Shown: piece after piece, positions 9,401 through 15,505 of the stretch
Layout of the letters: every line of letters starts with the position of its first letter
Position numbering within the stretch: position 1 is the stretch's first letter
IMG/VR virus record: IMGVR_UViG_3300008110_000568
Location: 1-40,312 of that record
Length of the DNA stretch: 40,312 bases
From: a virus
Reading direction: 5' to 3' (one strand)
Translations under genes and position numbers: made by a program
The notes under the pieces: model-generated
Told to the model about the DNA's origin: nothing
The model's database searches: none
Seen by the model: only the letters and a program-made list of their open reading frames with translations

Positions 9401-10597
9401 ATTACTACCATTAAACAACAGAATTTTTCCGACGATACAATTATTATGTTGTTAGACGGCGATGACTGTCTTACTAATAGAAACGATACTTTTACCTACT
9501 ATAACGAGTTGCACGAAGATGCTGACTTTGTCTATGGGAGTTGCTGGAGTGTAATTGATAACATTCCGTTAATCAGTCAACCATATCCTCCTGAAATAAA
9601 AGAAGCAGGTGATTATAGAAATTATAAATTTAATTGGAACATGCCTTATACTCATTTAAGGACGTATAAAGCATTCCTTATTAAAGATATACCCGAAGAA
9701 GCATTTAAAGATGAAAATGGAAATTGGTTTAAGGCCGGCGGTGATAACTCAACGTTCTATCTTCCTTTAGAAAATTGTGACCCTGATAGAATTTTTGTCA
9801 ATGCCGACATTATCTATAACTACAATGATGCTAGTCCGTTAAATGATTACAAAGTAAACGGAACAGAACAAAATGTAACAGCAAATAAAATTTTAACAAA
9901 GAAAATGAAACCATTCCAAAATATACCAGATAGAAAAAAGACACAACCAAGTAAACTTGATTTGTCTGTAATGGAACCAGCGCCTCCAGTTGGTCCTAAA
10001 AAACATATTCTTATTGCTATTCCTGCAAAAAATTTAATTGAAGCAGAAACATTTAAGAGTATCTATGATTTAGAAGTTCCAGATGGATATGAAACACATT
10101 TCCAATACTTTTATGGATACCAAGTCGAACAGGTTCGTAATCTAATTGCTGACTGGATGATAAAAGGCCCGTATGATTATCTTTTTGCAGTTGATGCCGA
10201 CATTGCATTTCCAAGAGATACTCTTAAGAAAATGTTAAATCACAATAAAGATATGGTCACTGGATTATACATTCAACGTATTCCAGGAAAGCACTGTATT
10301 GAAGTTATGAAGTCAAATAATTTGGGAGGAGTAACCCATGTACCTTGGGCAGAATTAAAAGGAAAAGGTCTTGTAAAAGTTGATAGCGCAGGATTTGGAT
10401 GTTGCCTTATTAAAAAATATGTTTTCACAGGTATAGAATATCCACATTTTATCTACAAGAGTGCATTAGATCACGCTAACACTATTAGTGAAGATGTATA
10501 TTTCTTCCTTAAGGCAAAAGAAAAAGGATTTGAAATTTGGGCAGACACTTCTATCCTTTGTGATCATATAGGATCTTGGACATTTAGAGTAGAATAA
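6500..10597 (+). CDS. Giant multi-domain glycosyltransferase (two GT4-like, two GT2-like modules)
   Basis: This 1365-residue protein has four glycosyltransferase modules in tandem. Residues ~5-430 and ~450-875 are diverged copies of one GT-B (GT4-like) domain. Each begins with a hydrophobic strand, YDG.TL and a GGSES motif, and each has the donor-site E-x7-E signature (FPETSGIATLEA; LPETYGISCLES) followed by FGA.EETATE. From ~888 a GT-A (GT2) domain begins (IISPFWNAAPYIAKCIESVA) with a DDCSSDDG motif and a DGDD metal site near residue 986. From ~1167 a second GT-A-like domain has VDADIAFP near residue 1230. It could build a glycan on virion proteins, DNA or host surface. The stop overlaps the next start (TAATG). 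Confidence 0.85.
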   Translation: MKQTKIAIIDVIGLPYDGTTLYKKGIGGSESSIISVARELVQLGFSVTIFNDNNKEGASEGTYDGVEYCEIRRLAEREFNFDIVISQRTVVPFTPPHLYEQVKQPAPRDHNVSLFRQVQRPGQLKILWLQDTFCWGDHILEELVVKGYINELFTLSDWHTAYTTHSIHGPRRNVEVLKRHIFQTRNAMNRWIPWVDIKAKDPNMFVYNASVTKGMVPLLDYIWPRIKGQLPQAKLTIVGGYYQFPNEPLNDQGKQLMEFQQRYKDDPTVIFTGIITQPEIAKIVANASYMIYPGAFPETSGIATLEAINYNTPVLGTRFGAMEETATEAASYMIDYAVVPNGLFPNIDPNKQADKFINMVLRAVHNPYLHQQKQYACNAVKDVSTWDTVALQWKQHFYNKLNLEMDPAELARVQWINYRVHKVFGRRIMNPEEVIVPEITVPTYKESNKVSLAIVDIPGMSYDGGTLDRRGLGGSESAVILVAKELSQLGFNVTVFNGCNEDDSTPGVYEGVTYRPISDIEHDNATYDVVISSRTIMPFVTEEFYSLAINTARQYPYDMFKRLRENAKFKVFWMHDTFSWGDDTIEDLITTGAVDEIWCLSDFHTMYVMNCNHGRMRNYEVLRNHMWITRNGLRRYFDKVDLDKKDPNLFFFNANMSKGLRTLLHGIWPRLKKQIPKARLKVIGGYYKLGAAFNEEHDQERSFRELVGDAINDPSIEFTGVISQQRVSEIAAESTYFLYPAELPETYGISCLESLYANTPLLTCRFGALEETATEHSYMIDYAITPNGLYPHIDPNKQADAFVKMVVDAYKDPKELRKRQIALDDIKDLVGWDVTALQWKHHLYSKLGLYVQRGEFQRSNYFAAKYNKIFGRRTTGPELWTCPKINPERPIAIISPFWNAAPYIAKCIESVAAQDYDNYVHYLIDDCSSDDGFSVALTEINKLPENLRKKFVLIKNHTRNGSAVANQITTIKQQNFSDDTIIMLLDGDDCLTNRNDTFTYYNELHEDADFVYGSCWSVIDNIPLISQPYPPEIKEAGDYRNYKFNWNMPYTHLRTYKAFLIKDIPEEAFKDENGNWFKAGGDNSTFYLPLENCDPDRIFVNADIIYNYNDASPLNDYKVNGTEQNVTANKILTKKMKPFQNIPDRKKTQPSKLDLSVMEPAPPVGPKKHILIAIPAKNLIEAETFKSIYDLEVPDGYETHFQYFYGYQVEQVRNLIADWMIKGPYDYLFAVDADIAFPRDTLKKMLNHNKDMVTGLYIQRIPGKHCIEVMKSNNLGGVTHVPWAELKGKGLVKVDSAGFGCCLIKKYVFTGIEYPHFIYKSALDHANTISEDVYFFLKAKEKGFEIWADTSILCDHIGSWTFRVE

Positions 10598-11265
10598 TGG
10601 CACAACAAATTTATCTATCACCTAGAGATACTCAAGAGTGGCCTTGGCATATACGGCACGAAGTAATTCGTGCAGTCGATGAGCTTAAAATTGCTCGCGG
10701 AGAACAATTTAGCCTTATTGATATAGGTGCAAGTCATAACGCATTTAATAGAGAGTATCTCACTCACACATTTGATATTATACCTACAGAAATGGAAGGA
10801 GTTCATGGATTTATAGGTAACATGAACAAGTATGAAGATTGGCTTCCTATTTTAGAATATGTAGAACAACACGGAAAATTTAGTTTTGCAAATTGTACAC
10901 ATACCCTTGAAGATCTAGCAAACCCTATGCTAGTTATAGATATGTTACCAAAAATTGCAGAGCAAGGATTTATTGCAGTTCCGAGCAAATATAACGAATT
11001 ACAAAGACGAGAAGGTCATTTTAGGGGAACAATGCATCATCGTTGGATTTGGAATAATGAAGATGGCAGGTTAATTGCATATCCTAAAATTCCAATAATT
11101 GATCACATGACCTTTTATCCATTGGAAGTAGAAATAGAAAAAAATTCAGAATTAGAACTACGCATGTTCTGGATTTCTGATATTGATTTTGCAATTGCCA
11201 ACAACGACTACCTTGGCCCAACAGCTGAGGCAATTGTTCAATTGTACAAGAGATTATTACCATAA
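10597..11265 (+). CDS. Methyltransferase-like protein linked to glycosyltransferase
   Basis: This 222-residue protein is translationally coupled to the glycosyltransferase by a TAATG overlap. The segment FSLIDIGASHNAFN resembles motif I of class I SAM-dependent methyltransferases. ANCTHTLEDLANP matches the position and style of the motif that follows the acidic loop in Methyltransf_11-type enzymes. The C-terminal half (MHHRWIWN, IDHMTFYPLEVEIE) is not recognised. The likely role is methylation of a sugar or capping of the glycan made by its neighbour. The motif I glycine pattern is incomplete, so the class is uncertain. Confidence 0.5.
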   Translation: MAQQIYLSPRDTQEWPWHIRHEVIRAVDELKIARGEQFSLIDIGASHNAFNREYLTHTFDIIPTEMEGVHGFIGNMNKYEDWLPILEYVEQHGKFSFANCTHTLEDLANPMLVIDMLPKIAEQGFIAVPSKYNELQRREGHFRGTMHHRWIWNNEDGRLIAYPKIPIIDHMTFYPLEVEIEKNSELELRMFWISDIDFAIANNDYLGPTAEAIVQLYKRLLP

Positions 11266-11385
11266 TAAATAATTGAAGAGATTTAAGAACATACCCTGGG
11301 ACCGTTTGGGGTTATGTGGCCGGCTGCTGGCCTGATTAACGGATTCGCTACCCTGAAAATCAAAAGTGAGCACTAAATACAGTTT
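11266..11385 (+). other. Intergenic leader with weak inverted repeats
   Basis: This 120-nt gap begins with a TAAATA motif (11266-11271) and contains a GGCC-ggctgct-GGCC hairpin plus the G-rich tract CCCTGGGACCGTTTGGGG. No ORF or tRNA fits. It may be a short untranslated RNA or leader. Confidence 0.3.
11374..11379 (+). promoter_or_regulatory. Late promoter motif, leaderless arrangement
   Basis: TAAATA ends 6 nt before the ATG at 11386. No Shine-Dalgarno precedes that start. Confidence 0.5.
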
Positions 11386-11808
11386 ATGAAGGTACTAGAA
11401 CTCTTAACAGAATCCACTGACAAAAAATTTAATCTAATCGACATGTTAGAGGATTTTTTACCTTTAGCTAAAGAAGAATTAAAATTAGAAAAATTTCCAG
11501 AAATTAAATTAGTAGTAAAAGTAGATGACAGTGATCAACCTACGTTTGGCCGTTACGATAATAGTAAAAAAAACATTACTCTAGCAATTACAAATAGACA
11601 CCCAATCGATATCTTAAGAACACTTGCTCACGAGTTAGTTCATTATAGACAAGATATGAATAACGAATTAGGTCCGCATAGCGGTGATACAGGTAGCCCA
11701 GAAGAAAATCAAGCACATGAACTAGCTGGCGTTATTATGAGGCATTTTAATAAAAAGAATCCACAATACCTTTCAATTAATGATATTGATTTAGTATTGT
11801 CAAAGTGA
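11386..11808 (+). CDS. Zincin metallopeptidase-like protein with capsid-targeting-like N-terminus
   Basis: This 140-residue protein contains the zinc-peptidase motif HELVHYRQ (H82, E83, H86). A downstream acidic helix (SPEENQAHELAG) could supply the third ligand, probably E107. The N-terminus MKVLELLTES resembles the T4 internal-protein capsid-targeting peptide MKTYQEFIAE, and LTE fits the prohead protease consensus [LI]-x-E. I infer a small zinc peptidase that may be packaged in the head and injected. It has no Shine-Dalgarno and sits behind a late promoter core. A strong terminator begins at its stop codon. Confidence 0.65.
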   Translation: MKVLELLTESTDKKFNLIDMLEDFLPLAKEELKLEKFPEIKLVVKVDDSDQPTFGRYDNSKKNITLAITNRHPIDILRTLAHELVHYRQDMNNELGPHSGDTGSPEENQAHELAGVIMRHFNKKNPQYLSINDIDLVLSK

Positions 11809-11834
11809 AAGGGCGGATAACCGCCCTTTCTTAT
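11807..11834 (+). terminator. Rho-independent terminator after the zincin gene
   Basis: GAAAGGGCGG and CCGCCCTTTC form a 10-bp stem with an ATAA loop and a short T-rich tail. It lies between convergent genes. Confidence 0.8.
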
Positions 11835-11870
11835 ATTATATAATTGTGCTACGCACTAATATTATTATTA

Positions 11871-12164
11871 TTATTTTTTCACCGTAGGTTTTGTAGCAGA
11901 TGCAACGCCTTGATTAACAAAGCCATACATTTTTTCTGCTGTTTCTAGTACTTTTTCAAGTCCTGGAAACTCTGGCATTTGAACTGTACTTACGATCTGA
12001 CCAGTCTTCTCATCACGAGTAGCAGTCAATTCCCATCCTTGGAATTTAGCATGGAAGTCGTCTTGTACTAGACTTTTAGCCATCCCTAGAATGTCAGCAC
12101 GGATTTCATAACCGTTCTTGTTAAATTTTACTTCTGGTAGTTTTGGTGTTTCAAAATTTGACAT
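11871..12164 (-). CDS. Conserved phage hypothetical protein (MSNFETPKLPEV family)
   Basis: This 97-residue minus-strand gene has an AAAGGAG ribosome binding site just upstream. The protein begins MSNFETPKLPEVKFNKNGYE and contains a polar beta-rich middle (GWELTATRDEKTGQIV) and a C-terminal helix with a lysine tail. I associate this start with a small conserved protein of aquatic T4-like phages, but its function is unknown. A good sigma-70 promoter lies 60 nt upstream, so it may be expressed early. It is convergent with the zincin gene. Confidence 0.75.
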   Translation of the reverse strand: MSNFETPKLPEVKFNKNGYEIRADILGMAKSLVQDDFHAKFQGWELTATRDEKTGQIVSTVQMPEFPGLEKVLETAEKMYGFVNQGVASATKPTVKK

Positions 12165-12187
12165 AGTATTCTCCTTTGTGTGTATGT

Positions 12188-12199
12188 CTGTTATAACAG
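12188..12199. promoter_or_regulatory. Perfect palindrome in the leader of the minus-strand gene
   Basis: CTGTTATAACAG is a perfect 12-bp inverted repeat between the promoter at 12224-12252 and the start at 12164. It is a possible operator. Confidence 0.35.
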
Positions 12200-12223
12200 C
12201 TACTTCAATTTCGCTGATATACT

Positions 12224-12252
12224 ATTATATATCTCTTTTAGAAATATATCAA
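12224..12252 (-). promoter_or_regulatory. Sigma-70 promoter for the 12164 gene
   Basis: On the minus strand, TTGATA, a 17-nt spacer and TATAAT form a near-consensus promoter. Confidence 0.7.
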
Positions 12253-12278
12253 GTATTTTTGATTATATCTTTAATAAA

Positions 12279-12371
12279 TTATACCCAATGTTGACCTTTG
12301 ACCACAGCGGCGGCACGTGCCTGCTGTACTTCTTTAATCACTTCGATTAATGTTTTAAAAAATTGTTTCAT
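12279..12371 (-). CDS. 30-residue small protein, coupled to the upstream gene
   Basis: This minus-strand ORF encodes 30 residues beginning MKQFFKTLIEVIKEVQQARA, a predicted amphipathic, basic helix. It has an AAGGAGAAATTTCT ribosome binding site, and its ATG overlaps the stop of the upstream small gene (ATGA). Short proteins with this opening are familiar to me from proteobacterial genomes, so it may be host-derived. The function is unknown. Conserved coupling and a good ribosome binding site argue that it is translated. Confidence 0.55.
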   Translation of the reverse strand: MKQFFKTLIEVIKEVQQARAAAVVKGQHWV

Positions 12372-12547
12372 AGAAATTTCTCCTTATGGGAATAGTTAAA
12401 CTCGCGCAGATAATTTTCGAGTTGTGCGGCATCGGTAATGCCTTTGGTTGCTAGATATGAATCTAGTCGGCTTTGATAAGAACTGCCTGGAAACATTTCA
12501 GCTAGGCGTTCCATAAGCCCTAGCATGAAATTTGATACGATTTTCAT
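12368..12547 (-). CDS. 59-residue small protein, DUF3563-like
   Basis: This minus-strand ORF encodes 59 residues: a hydrophobic N-terminal helix (MKIVSNFMLGLMERLAEMF), then SRLDSYLATKGITDAAQLENYL and a short polar tail. The DSYLA...D...LE.YLR pattern resembles DUF3563, a family of very small proteins in beta- and gammaproteobacteria. An AGAGGA ribosome binding site lies upstream, and the gene is coupled by 4 nt to the 30-residue ORF. It is probably a host-derived regulatory or stress protein, with the role unknown. Confidence 0.55.
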   Translation of the reverse strand: MKIVSNFMLGLMERLAEMFPGSSYQSRLDSYLATKGITDAAQLENYLREFNYSHKEKFL

Positions 12548-12605
12548 TCTGTGTAATCCTCTGTATGTGTGTAGCTACTCATGGTTTCTACTGAGTATTT
12601 ATACT

Positions 12606-12634
12606 AGTATATGCGGCACCGCAACAAAAAACAA
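12606..12634 (-). promoter_or_regulatory. Possible sigma-70 promoter for the small minus-strand operon
   Basis: On the minus strand, TTGTTT, a 17-nt spacer and TATACT lie about 60 nt upstream of the start at 12547. The -35 match is weak. Confidence 0.4.
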
Positions 12635-12680
12635 TCTTTTAATTAATCAAAATATATGTTATACTTGATCTTAATATATA

Positions 12681-12687
12681 ATAAATA
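12681..12687 (+). promoter_or_regulatory. T4-type late promoter motif
   Basis: ATAAATA lies 18 nt before the GTG start at 12706, with an AAAGGA ribosome binding site between them. Confidence 0.5.
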
Positions 12688-12705
12688 TTACAAAGGAATT
12701 CACAG

Positions 12706-13002
12706 GTGCAACGTAAAACTAAAAGCCTTTTAGAAGAGCTAAATTCAATTGCAGTTAAACGAGATAGCGAGTTGGTTATTGAATCTCGTGCTACGCATGT
12801 TATTAACAGTGCAATTAATCTTTTAGAACTTATTAAAGAAAACTTTGATCCTGAAATAGCATACGAACTAGAGCGTAGGTTTGTGAATTCTATCAAATCT
12901 AGTGATCCTACTAAATTTACTCGCAGTATACGTAAACTACGAGATAATAAAGAAACAGCCAAAGGCCTTAAGCTCATAGAAGGCGATCTTAAAGACGACT
13001 AA
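12706..13002 (+). CDS. Conserved hypothetical protein
   Basis: This 98-residue, mostly helical protein starts with GTG, supported by AAAGGA 8 nt upstream. It has charged heptad-like stretches (LLEELNSIAVKRDSELVIES; YELERRFVNSIKS) and basic residues near the C-terminus (SIRKLRDNKETAKG). No transmembrane segment is seen. No family is recognised with confidence. It is a single-gene unit between a late promoter motif and a terminator. Confidence 0.65.
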   Translation: MQRKTKSLLEELNSIAVKRDSELVIESRATHVINSAINLLELIKENFDPEIAYELERRFVNSIKSSDPTKFTRSIRKLRDNKETAKGLKLIEGDLKDD

Positions 13003-13029
13003 TTTTTAGTCGGTATTACCGCTTTTTTT
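12994..13029 (+). terminator. Rho-independent terminator
   Basis: CGACTAA pairs with the following TTAGTCG, and CGGT-att-ACCG forms a second hairpin that runs into a seven-T tract. The two stems may be alternatives. Confidence 0.7.
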
Positions 13030-13039
13030 CTATTTGGAC

Positions 13040-13045
13040 TAAATA
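13040..13045 (+). promoter_or_regulatory. T4-type late promoter motif
   Basis: TAAATA precedes the hairpin leader of the virion gene at 13104. Confidence 0.5.
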
Positions 13046-13057
13046 ATTGCACATTAG

Positions 13058-13081
13058 CCTTGAACAAGAGTTTGTTCAAGG
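13058..13081 (+). other. 5' UTR hairpin of a virion gene
   Basis: CCTTGAACAA, a GAGT loop and TTGTTCAAGG form a perfect 10-bp stem between the late promoter and the AAGGAG site. It may protect the mRNA 5' end. Confidence 0.7.
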
Positions 13082-13103
13082 TGCCAAAACAAGGAGAATT
13101 AAA

Positions 13104-13484
13104 ATGGCTGGAATTTCAAGAGTAAACGGTGGCCCAGTAGCAGAAACACTACACGGCGGATATCAACAAACGTTCCTAAAGATCACTGGTTCTAATATTG
13201 GAACTGCTGACACAGGTGGTAGCGGTACTGCTATCACAGAAGGTAACTGGAGCAAGAGTCTACGTATCATTCAAACAGTTGCTACATTAGTCTACATTGG
13301 CCCACGTGCTGATGGTGGCTTTATTGTTGCAGTTGACGGTGCTACAGCACAACCAACAGGACCTGCTTATGACACAGATGCATCACCAACAGTTGCAGAG
13401 CGTGTTAAGGCTGTTCTAGATGCTGGCACAAGTATCACAACAACTGTTGTTGTACCTGGCATGTTGGCCGCTAACGTATCTTAA
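13104..13484 (+). CDS. Abundant virion protein candidate
   Basis: The start at 13104 is chosen over the upstream in-frame ATG at 13047 because AAGGAG lies 7 nt before it and the upstream stretch overlaps a hairpin. The 126-residue product (MAGISRVNGGPVAETLHGGY...) is Thr/Gly-rich and beta-like, with YIGPRADGGFIVAVDG and PTGPAYDTDASPTVAERV. I associate it with structural proteins of aquatic T4-like phages. It has its own late promoter motif, a stabilising leader hairpin and a strong terminator, which is the arrangement expected for a highly expressed monocistronic capsid or tail gene. Confidence 0.7.
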   Translation: MAGISRVNGGPVAETLHGGYQQTFLKITGSNIGTADTGGSGTAITEGNWSKSLRIIQTVATLVYIGPRADGGFIVAVDGATAQPTGPAYDTDASPTVAERVKAVLDAGTSITTTVVVPGMLAANVS

Positions 13485-13504
13485 TTTTTAATTAAGTTAT
13501 AGAC

Positions 13505-13533
13505 AAGGGAGTTTTTTAACTCCCTTTTCTTTT
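13505..13533 (+). terminator. Rho-independent terminator
   Basis: AAGGGAGTT, a TTTT loop and AACTCCCTT are followed by a T-rich tail. Confidence 0.85.
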
Positions 13534-13537
13534 GACC

Positions 13538-13544
13538 ATAAATA
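13538..13544 (+). promoter_or_regulatory. T4-type late promoter motif
   Basis: ATAAATA lies just after the terminator and 18 nt before the ATG at 13563. Confidence 0.5.
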
Positions 13545-13562
13545 TCGTAAAGTAGGTATATT

Positions 13563-14003
13563 ATGGAAACTATTGAAATTAAAACTCTTATCGACATTAC
13601 TAATACTAATAAAGCTAGGTCATTGGCTGGACAAGAGTTCGAACATAACCAATTTAAAAATTGGACAACACTATTACAATGTCTAGGGTTAAGATCTATC
13701 ATTTATTATGAGAATAACTCAGTAGTAGAAAATATTGATATTAAAGAACTGGGATTTGGTAAAGCATATAAAGGTAAACATAATGTTTGGACCTTTAAAT
13801 TTACCACAGATAGAGTCAACGTGTATCTTCAAGATGATAACCCAGTCGGGTTTCTAGAACAAGATCTGGATAACGTTCCAGTAATTGGAAATTTAACCGA
13901 AACGATAAATATAGCAAAGGCTGTGTTCTTAATACACGACCAACAATTTAAAAATACACTCATCAAGGCACATCAAGGCTCAATTCACGGAGACGAAACC
14001 TAA
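13563..14003 (+). CDS. Conserved hypothetical protein
   Basis: This 146-residue soluble protein has alternating strands and helices and no recognisable domain. Notable segments are EFEHNQFKNWTTLLQCLGLRS, KHNVWTFKFTTDRVNVYLQDD and PVGFLEQDLDNVPVIGN. It follows a late promoter motif and precedes the holin-like gene with a 23-nt gap, so it is probably a late gene. Confidence 0.6.
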   Translation: METIEIKTLIDITNTNKARSLAGQEFEHNQFKNWTTLLQCLGLRSIIYYENNSVVENIDIKELGFGKAYKGKHNVWTFKFTTDRVNVYLQDDNPVGFLEQDLDNVPVIGNLTETINIAKAVFLIHDQQFKNTLIKAHQGSIHGDET

Positions 14004-14026
14004 AAAAAAATAAGGAGATGTGCTTT

Positions 14027-14311
14027 ATGCCTTCAGCGGTAGAACGAATAAGTGTTGTTGAAACACAGGTAATAAATTTAGCCGAAAAGATTGATGATAT
14101 TAAGTCAGACGTGAAGGTAAATCACGAAGATATTAAACTACAGTTAAAAACAATGTATGATGCTAGTTGTTCACAACACGCAGAACTTGCTAAAAAATTA
14201 AGTGAAGTTGAAAAATTTAAAAACAAATGGATCTATCTTGTTACCGGCGGTGCTGTAGCAGTTGCATTTGTGCTCTCTCATCTAGATTCAATTAAAACTT
14301 TCATATCATGA
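14027..14311 (+). CDS. Coiled-coil protein with C-terminal TM segment (holin/XhlA-like candidate)
   Basis: The ATG at 14027 is preferred to the one at 14018 because AAGGAG (14012-14017) directly abuts 14018 but is correctly spaced for 14027. The 94-residue product has a coiled-coil N-terminal region (residues ~5-65, VETQVINLAEKIDDIKSDV) and one hydrophobic segment near residues 68-85 (WIYLVTGGAVAVAFVLSHL). This layout resembles XhlA/holin-associated and other lysis-membrane proteins, but no lysin is adjacent, so the role is tentative. Its stop overlaps the next start (ATGA). Confidence 0.55.
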   Translation: MPSAVERISVVETQVINLAEKIDDIKSDVKVNHEDIKLQLKTMYDASCSQHAELAKKLSEVEKFKNKWIYLVTGGAVAVAFVLSHLDSIKTFIS

Positions 14312-14814
14312 AAATTTACGAGCTACTATCAGAAGCCCCTAGTTTAGGTGCGCCCACCGCACAACAAAATCTTGCCAATTTAGGTGCAATTGGTAGACCA
14401 AAACCAAAACCTAAACTAGCTGGTCCAAACCTATTAGGTGGAATTGCCCAAGGGTTTAAAAAAGGCATGGGGATGGATCCAACTGATAGTCTAGTTAAAG
14501 GCGCCGCCCTTAAAGGATTACAATCAACAGGATTTAATCAAACAGCAAATGCTCTAGCAGGATCAAGTCAACCATCTGATCAAGATCAAGATCCTAATGA
14601 GCCAGTTGATCCTAATCAACCACAACAAAGCCAACAAGGCACACAAACGGTTGCTAAAGGTAAACTTCCATTACCTGGCACCATTATTAAAGATCCTAAA
14701 TATGGAAATATCAAAGTAATGCAAACACCTGCAGGTCAGAAAGGTGTTAAACTTGATACTACACAAATTTTAGGATTTCCTGTCGTTGTAGACCCTAATG
14801 ATTTAACAAGATGA
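14308..14814 (+). CDS. Putative head-internal protein with capsid-targeting-like N-terminus
   Basis: This 168-residue protein starts MKIYELLSEAPS, closely resembling the T4 internal-protein peptide MKTYQEFIAE followed by a prohead protease site. LSE fits [LI]-x-E. The rest is low complexity with Pro, Lys and Gln-rich stretches (RPKPKPKLAGP; QPSDQDQDPNEPVDPNQPQQ) and a C-terminal compact part (LPGTIIKDPKYGNIKV). I infer a protein that enters the capsid and is processed. It is coupled by 4-nt overlaps on both sides. Confidence 0.5.
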   Translation: MKIYELLSEAPSLGAPTAQQNLANLGAIGRPKPKPKLAGPNLLGGIAQGFKKGMGMDPTDSLVKGAALKGLQSTGFNQTANALAGSSQPSDQDQDPNEPVDPNQPQQSQQGTQTVAKGKLPLPGTIIKDPKYGNIKVMQTPAGQKGVKLDTTQILGFPVVVDPNDLTR

Positions 14815-15035
14815 AAATATCACAACTTTTAAACTCTACAGCGATTGCTTTGAATAACGAAGAAAAACATTTCATTCAGTCTCACGGCGAACACGTTAAC
14901 TTATTAAGTCTCGATGAACATGCAGTTTGGCTTGCTCAAAACCTTGTTCGTAAAGGCATTTATGAAATAAGTAACGATGACGGACAAAAGTTAATCAAAG
15001 TAAAAAATGCTTTCTACCTCAGATCACATTTATAA
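14811..15035 (+). CDS. Small hypothetical protein
   Basis: This 74-residue protein is coupled by an ATGA overlap to the upstream gene. It begins MKISQLLNSTAIALNNEEKH and is a mixed alpha/beta soluble protein with no recognised domain. The opening resembles the MKxxELL leaders of neighbours but lacks the glutamate of a protease site. It overlaps the next gene by 29 nt. Confidence 0.55.
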   Translation: MKISQLLNSTAIALNNEEKHFIQSHGEHVNLLSLDEHAVWLAQNLVRKGIYEISNDDGQKLIKVKNAFYLRSHL

Positions 15036-15477
15036 AAATTTTAAATTAGTTGTAAATTCTGTTAAAGCAGAATTGGCTAAAAAGGGAGTTGCCATCCCTA
15101 GACAAAATAAAGACGGATCAATTAATATTGATCGATTTAAAATTTTAAAAGCAAGTAATGGATTTTATAAAATTGTTGATTTTAAAGGAGACATCCTTGC
15201 AGATAAAATCAATCTTCCACAAACTGCGGCAGTGTTGGCTAATGGATTAGCATTGGGAAAATGGCTAGACCTTGAAATTTACAATGCGGATCGAGAGTAC
15301 GGATTTAAGTTATTTGAAGAACAACTCTACAAGAAAAATGCTGTACGTAGTTTAAAAAATAACAACATAGATAGAGCAGACATGTTGTTTACACGCAGTA
15401 AGATAGCACATTTTAAAGTTGAGACTGCAAAGAAGACCATCATGTCTAGCTTTGAAAAACTTCGTAGACTAAACTAA
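15007..15477 (+). CDS. Conserved hypothetical protein
   Basis: This 156-residue basic protein has a middle segment (GFYKIVDFKGDILADKINLPQ) followed by helices (AAVLANGLALGKWLDLEIYN) and a lysine/arginine-rich C-terminus (SKIAHFKVETAKKTIMSS). No family is recognised. Co-occurrence with head-region genes suggests a virion or assembly function. It overlaps the previous gene by 29 nt, and its stop lies within the next late promoter motif. Confidence 0.6.
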   Translation: MLSTSDHIYKNFKLVVNSVKAELAKKGVAIPRQNKDGSINIDRFKILKASNGFYKIVDFKGDILADKINLPQTAAVLANGLALGKWLDLEIYNADREYGFKLFEEQLYKKNAVRSLKNNNIDRADMLFTRSKIAHFKVETAKKTIMSSFEKLRRLN

Positions 15478-15480
15478 ATA
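15475..15480 (+). promoter_or_regulatory. T4-type late promoter motif
   Basis: TAAATA overlaps the stop of the upstream gene and lies 25 nt before the ATG at 15506. Confidence 0.45.
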
Positions 15481-15505
15481 ATAACATTATATCTTTGGAA
15501 CTGAC

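Noticed and set aside
11266-11385. A tRNA in the gap after the methyltransferase-like gene
   Set aside because: The GGATTC segment suggests a T-arm, but no acceptor stem or anticodon arm can be drawn.
13047-13103. Upstream in-frame ATG for the virion gene at 13104
   Set aside because: It lies ahead of the leader hairpin without a ribosome binding site, while 13104 has AAGGAG at good spacing.
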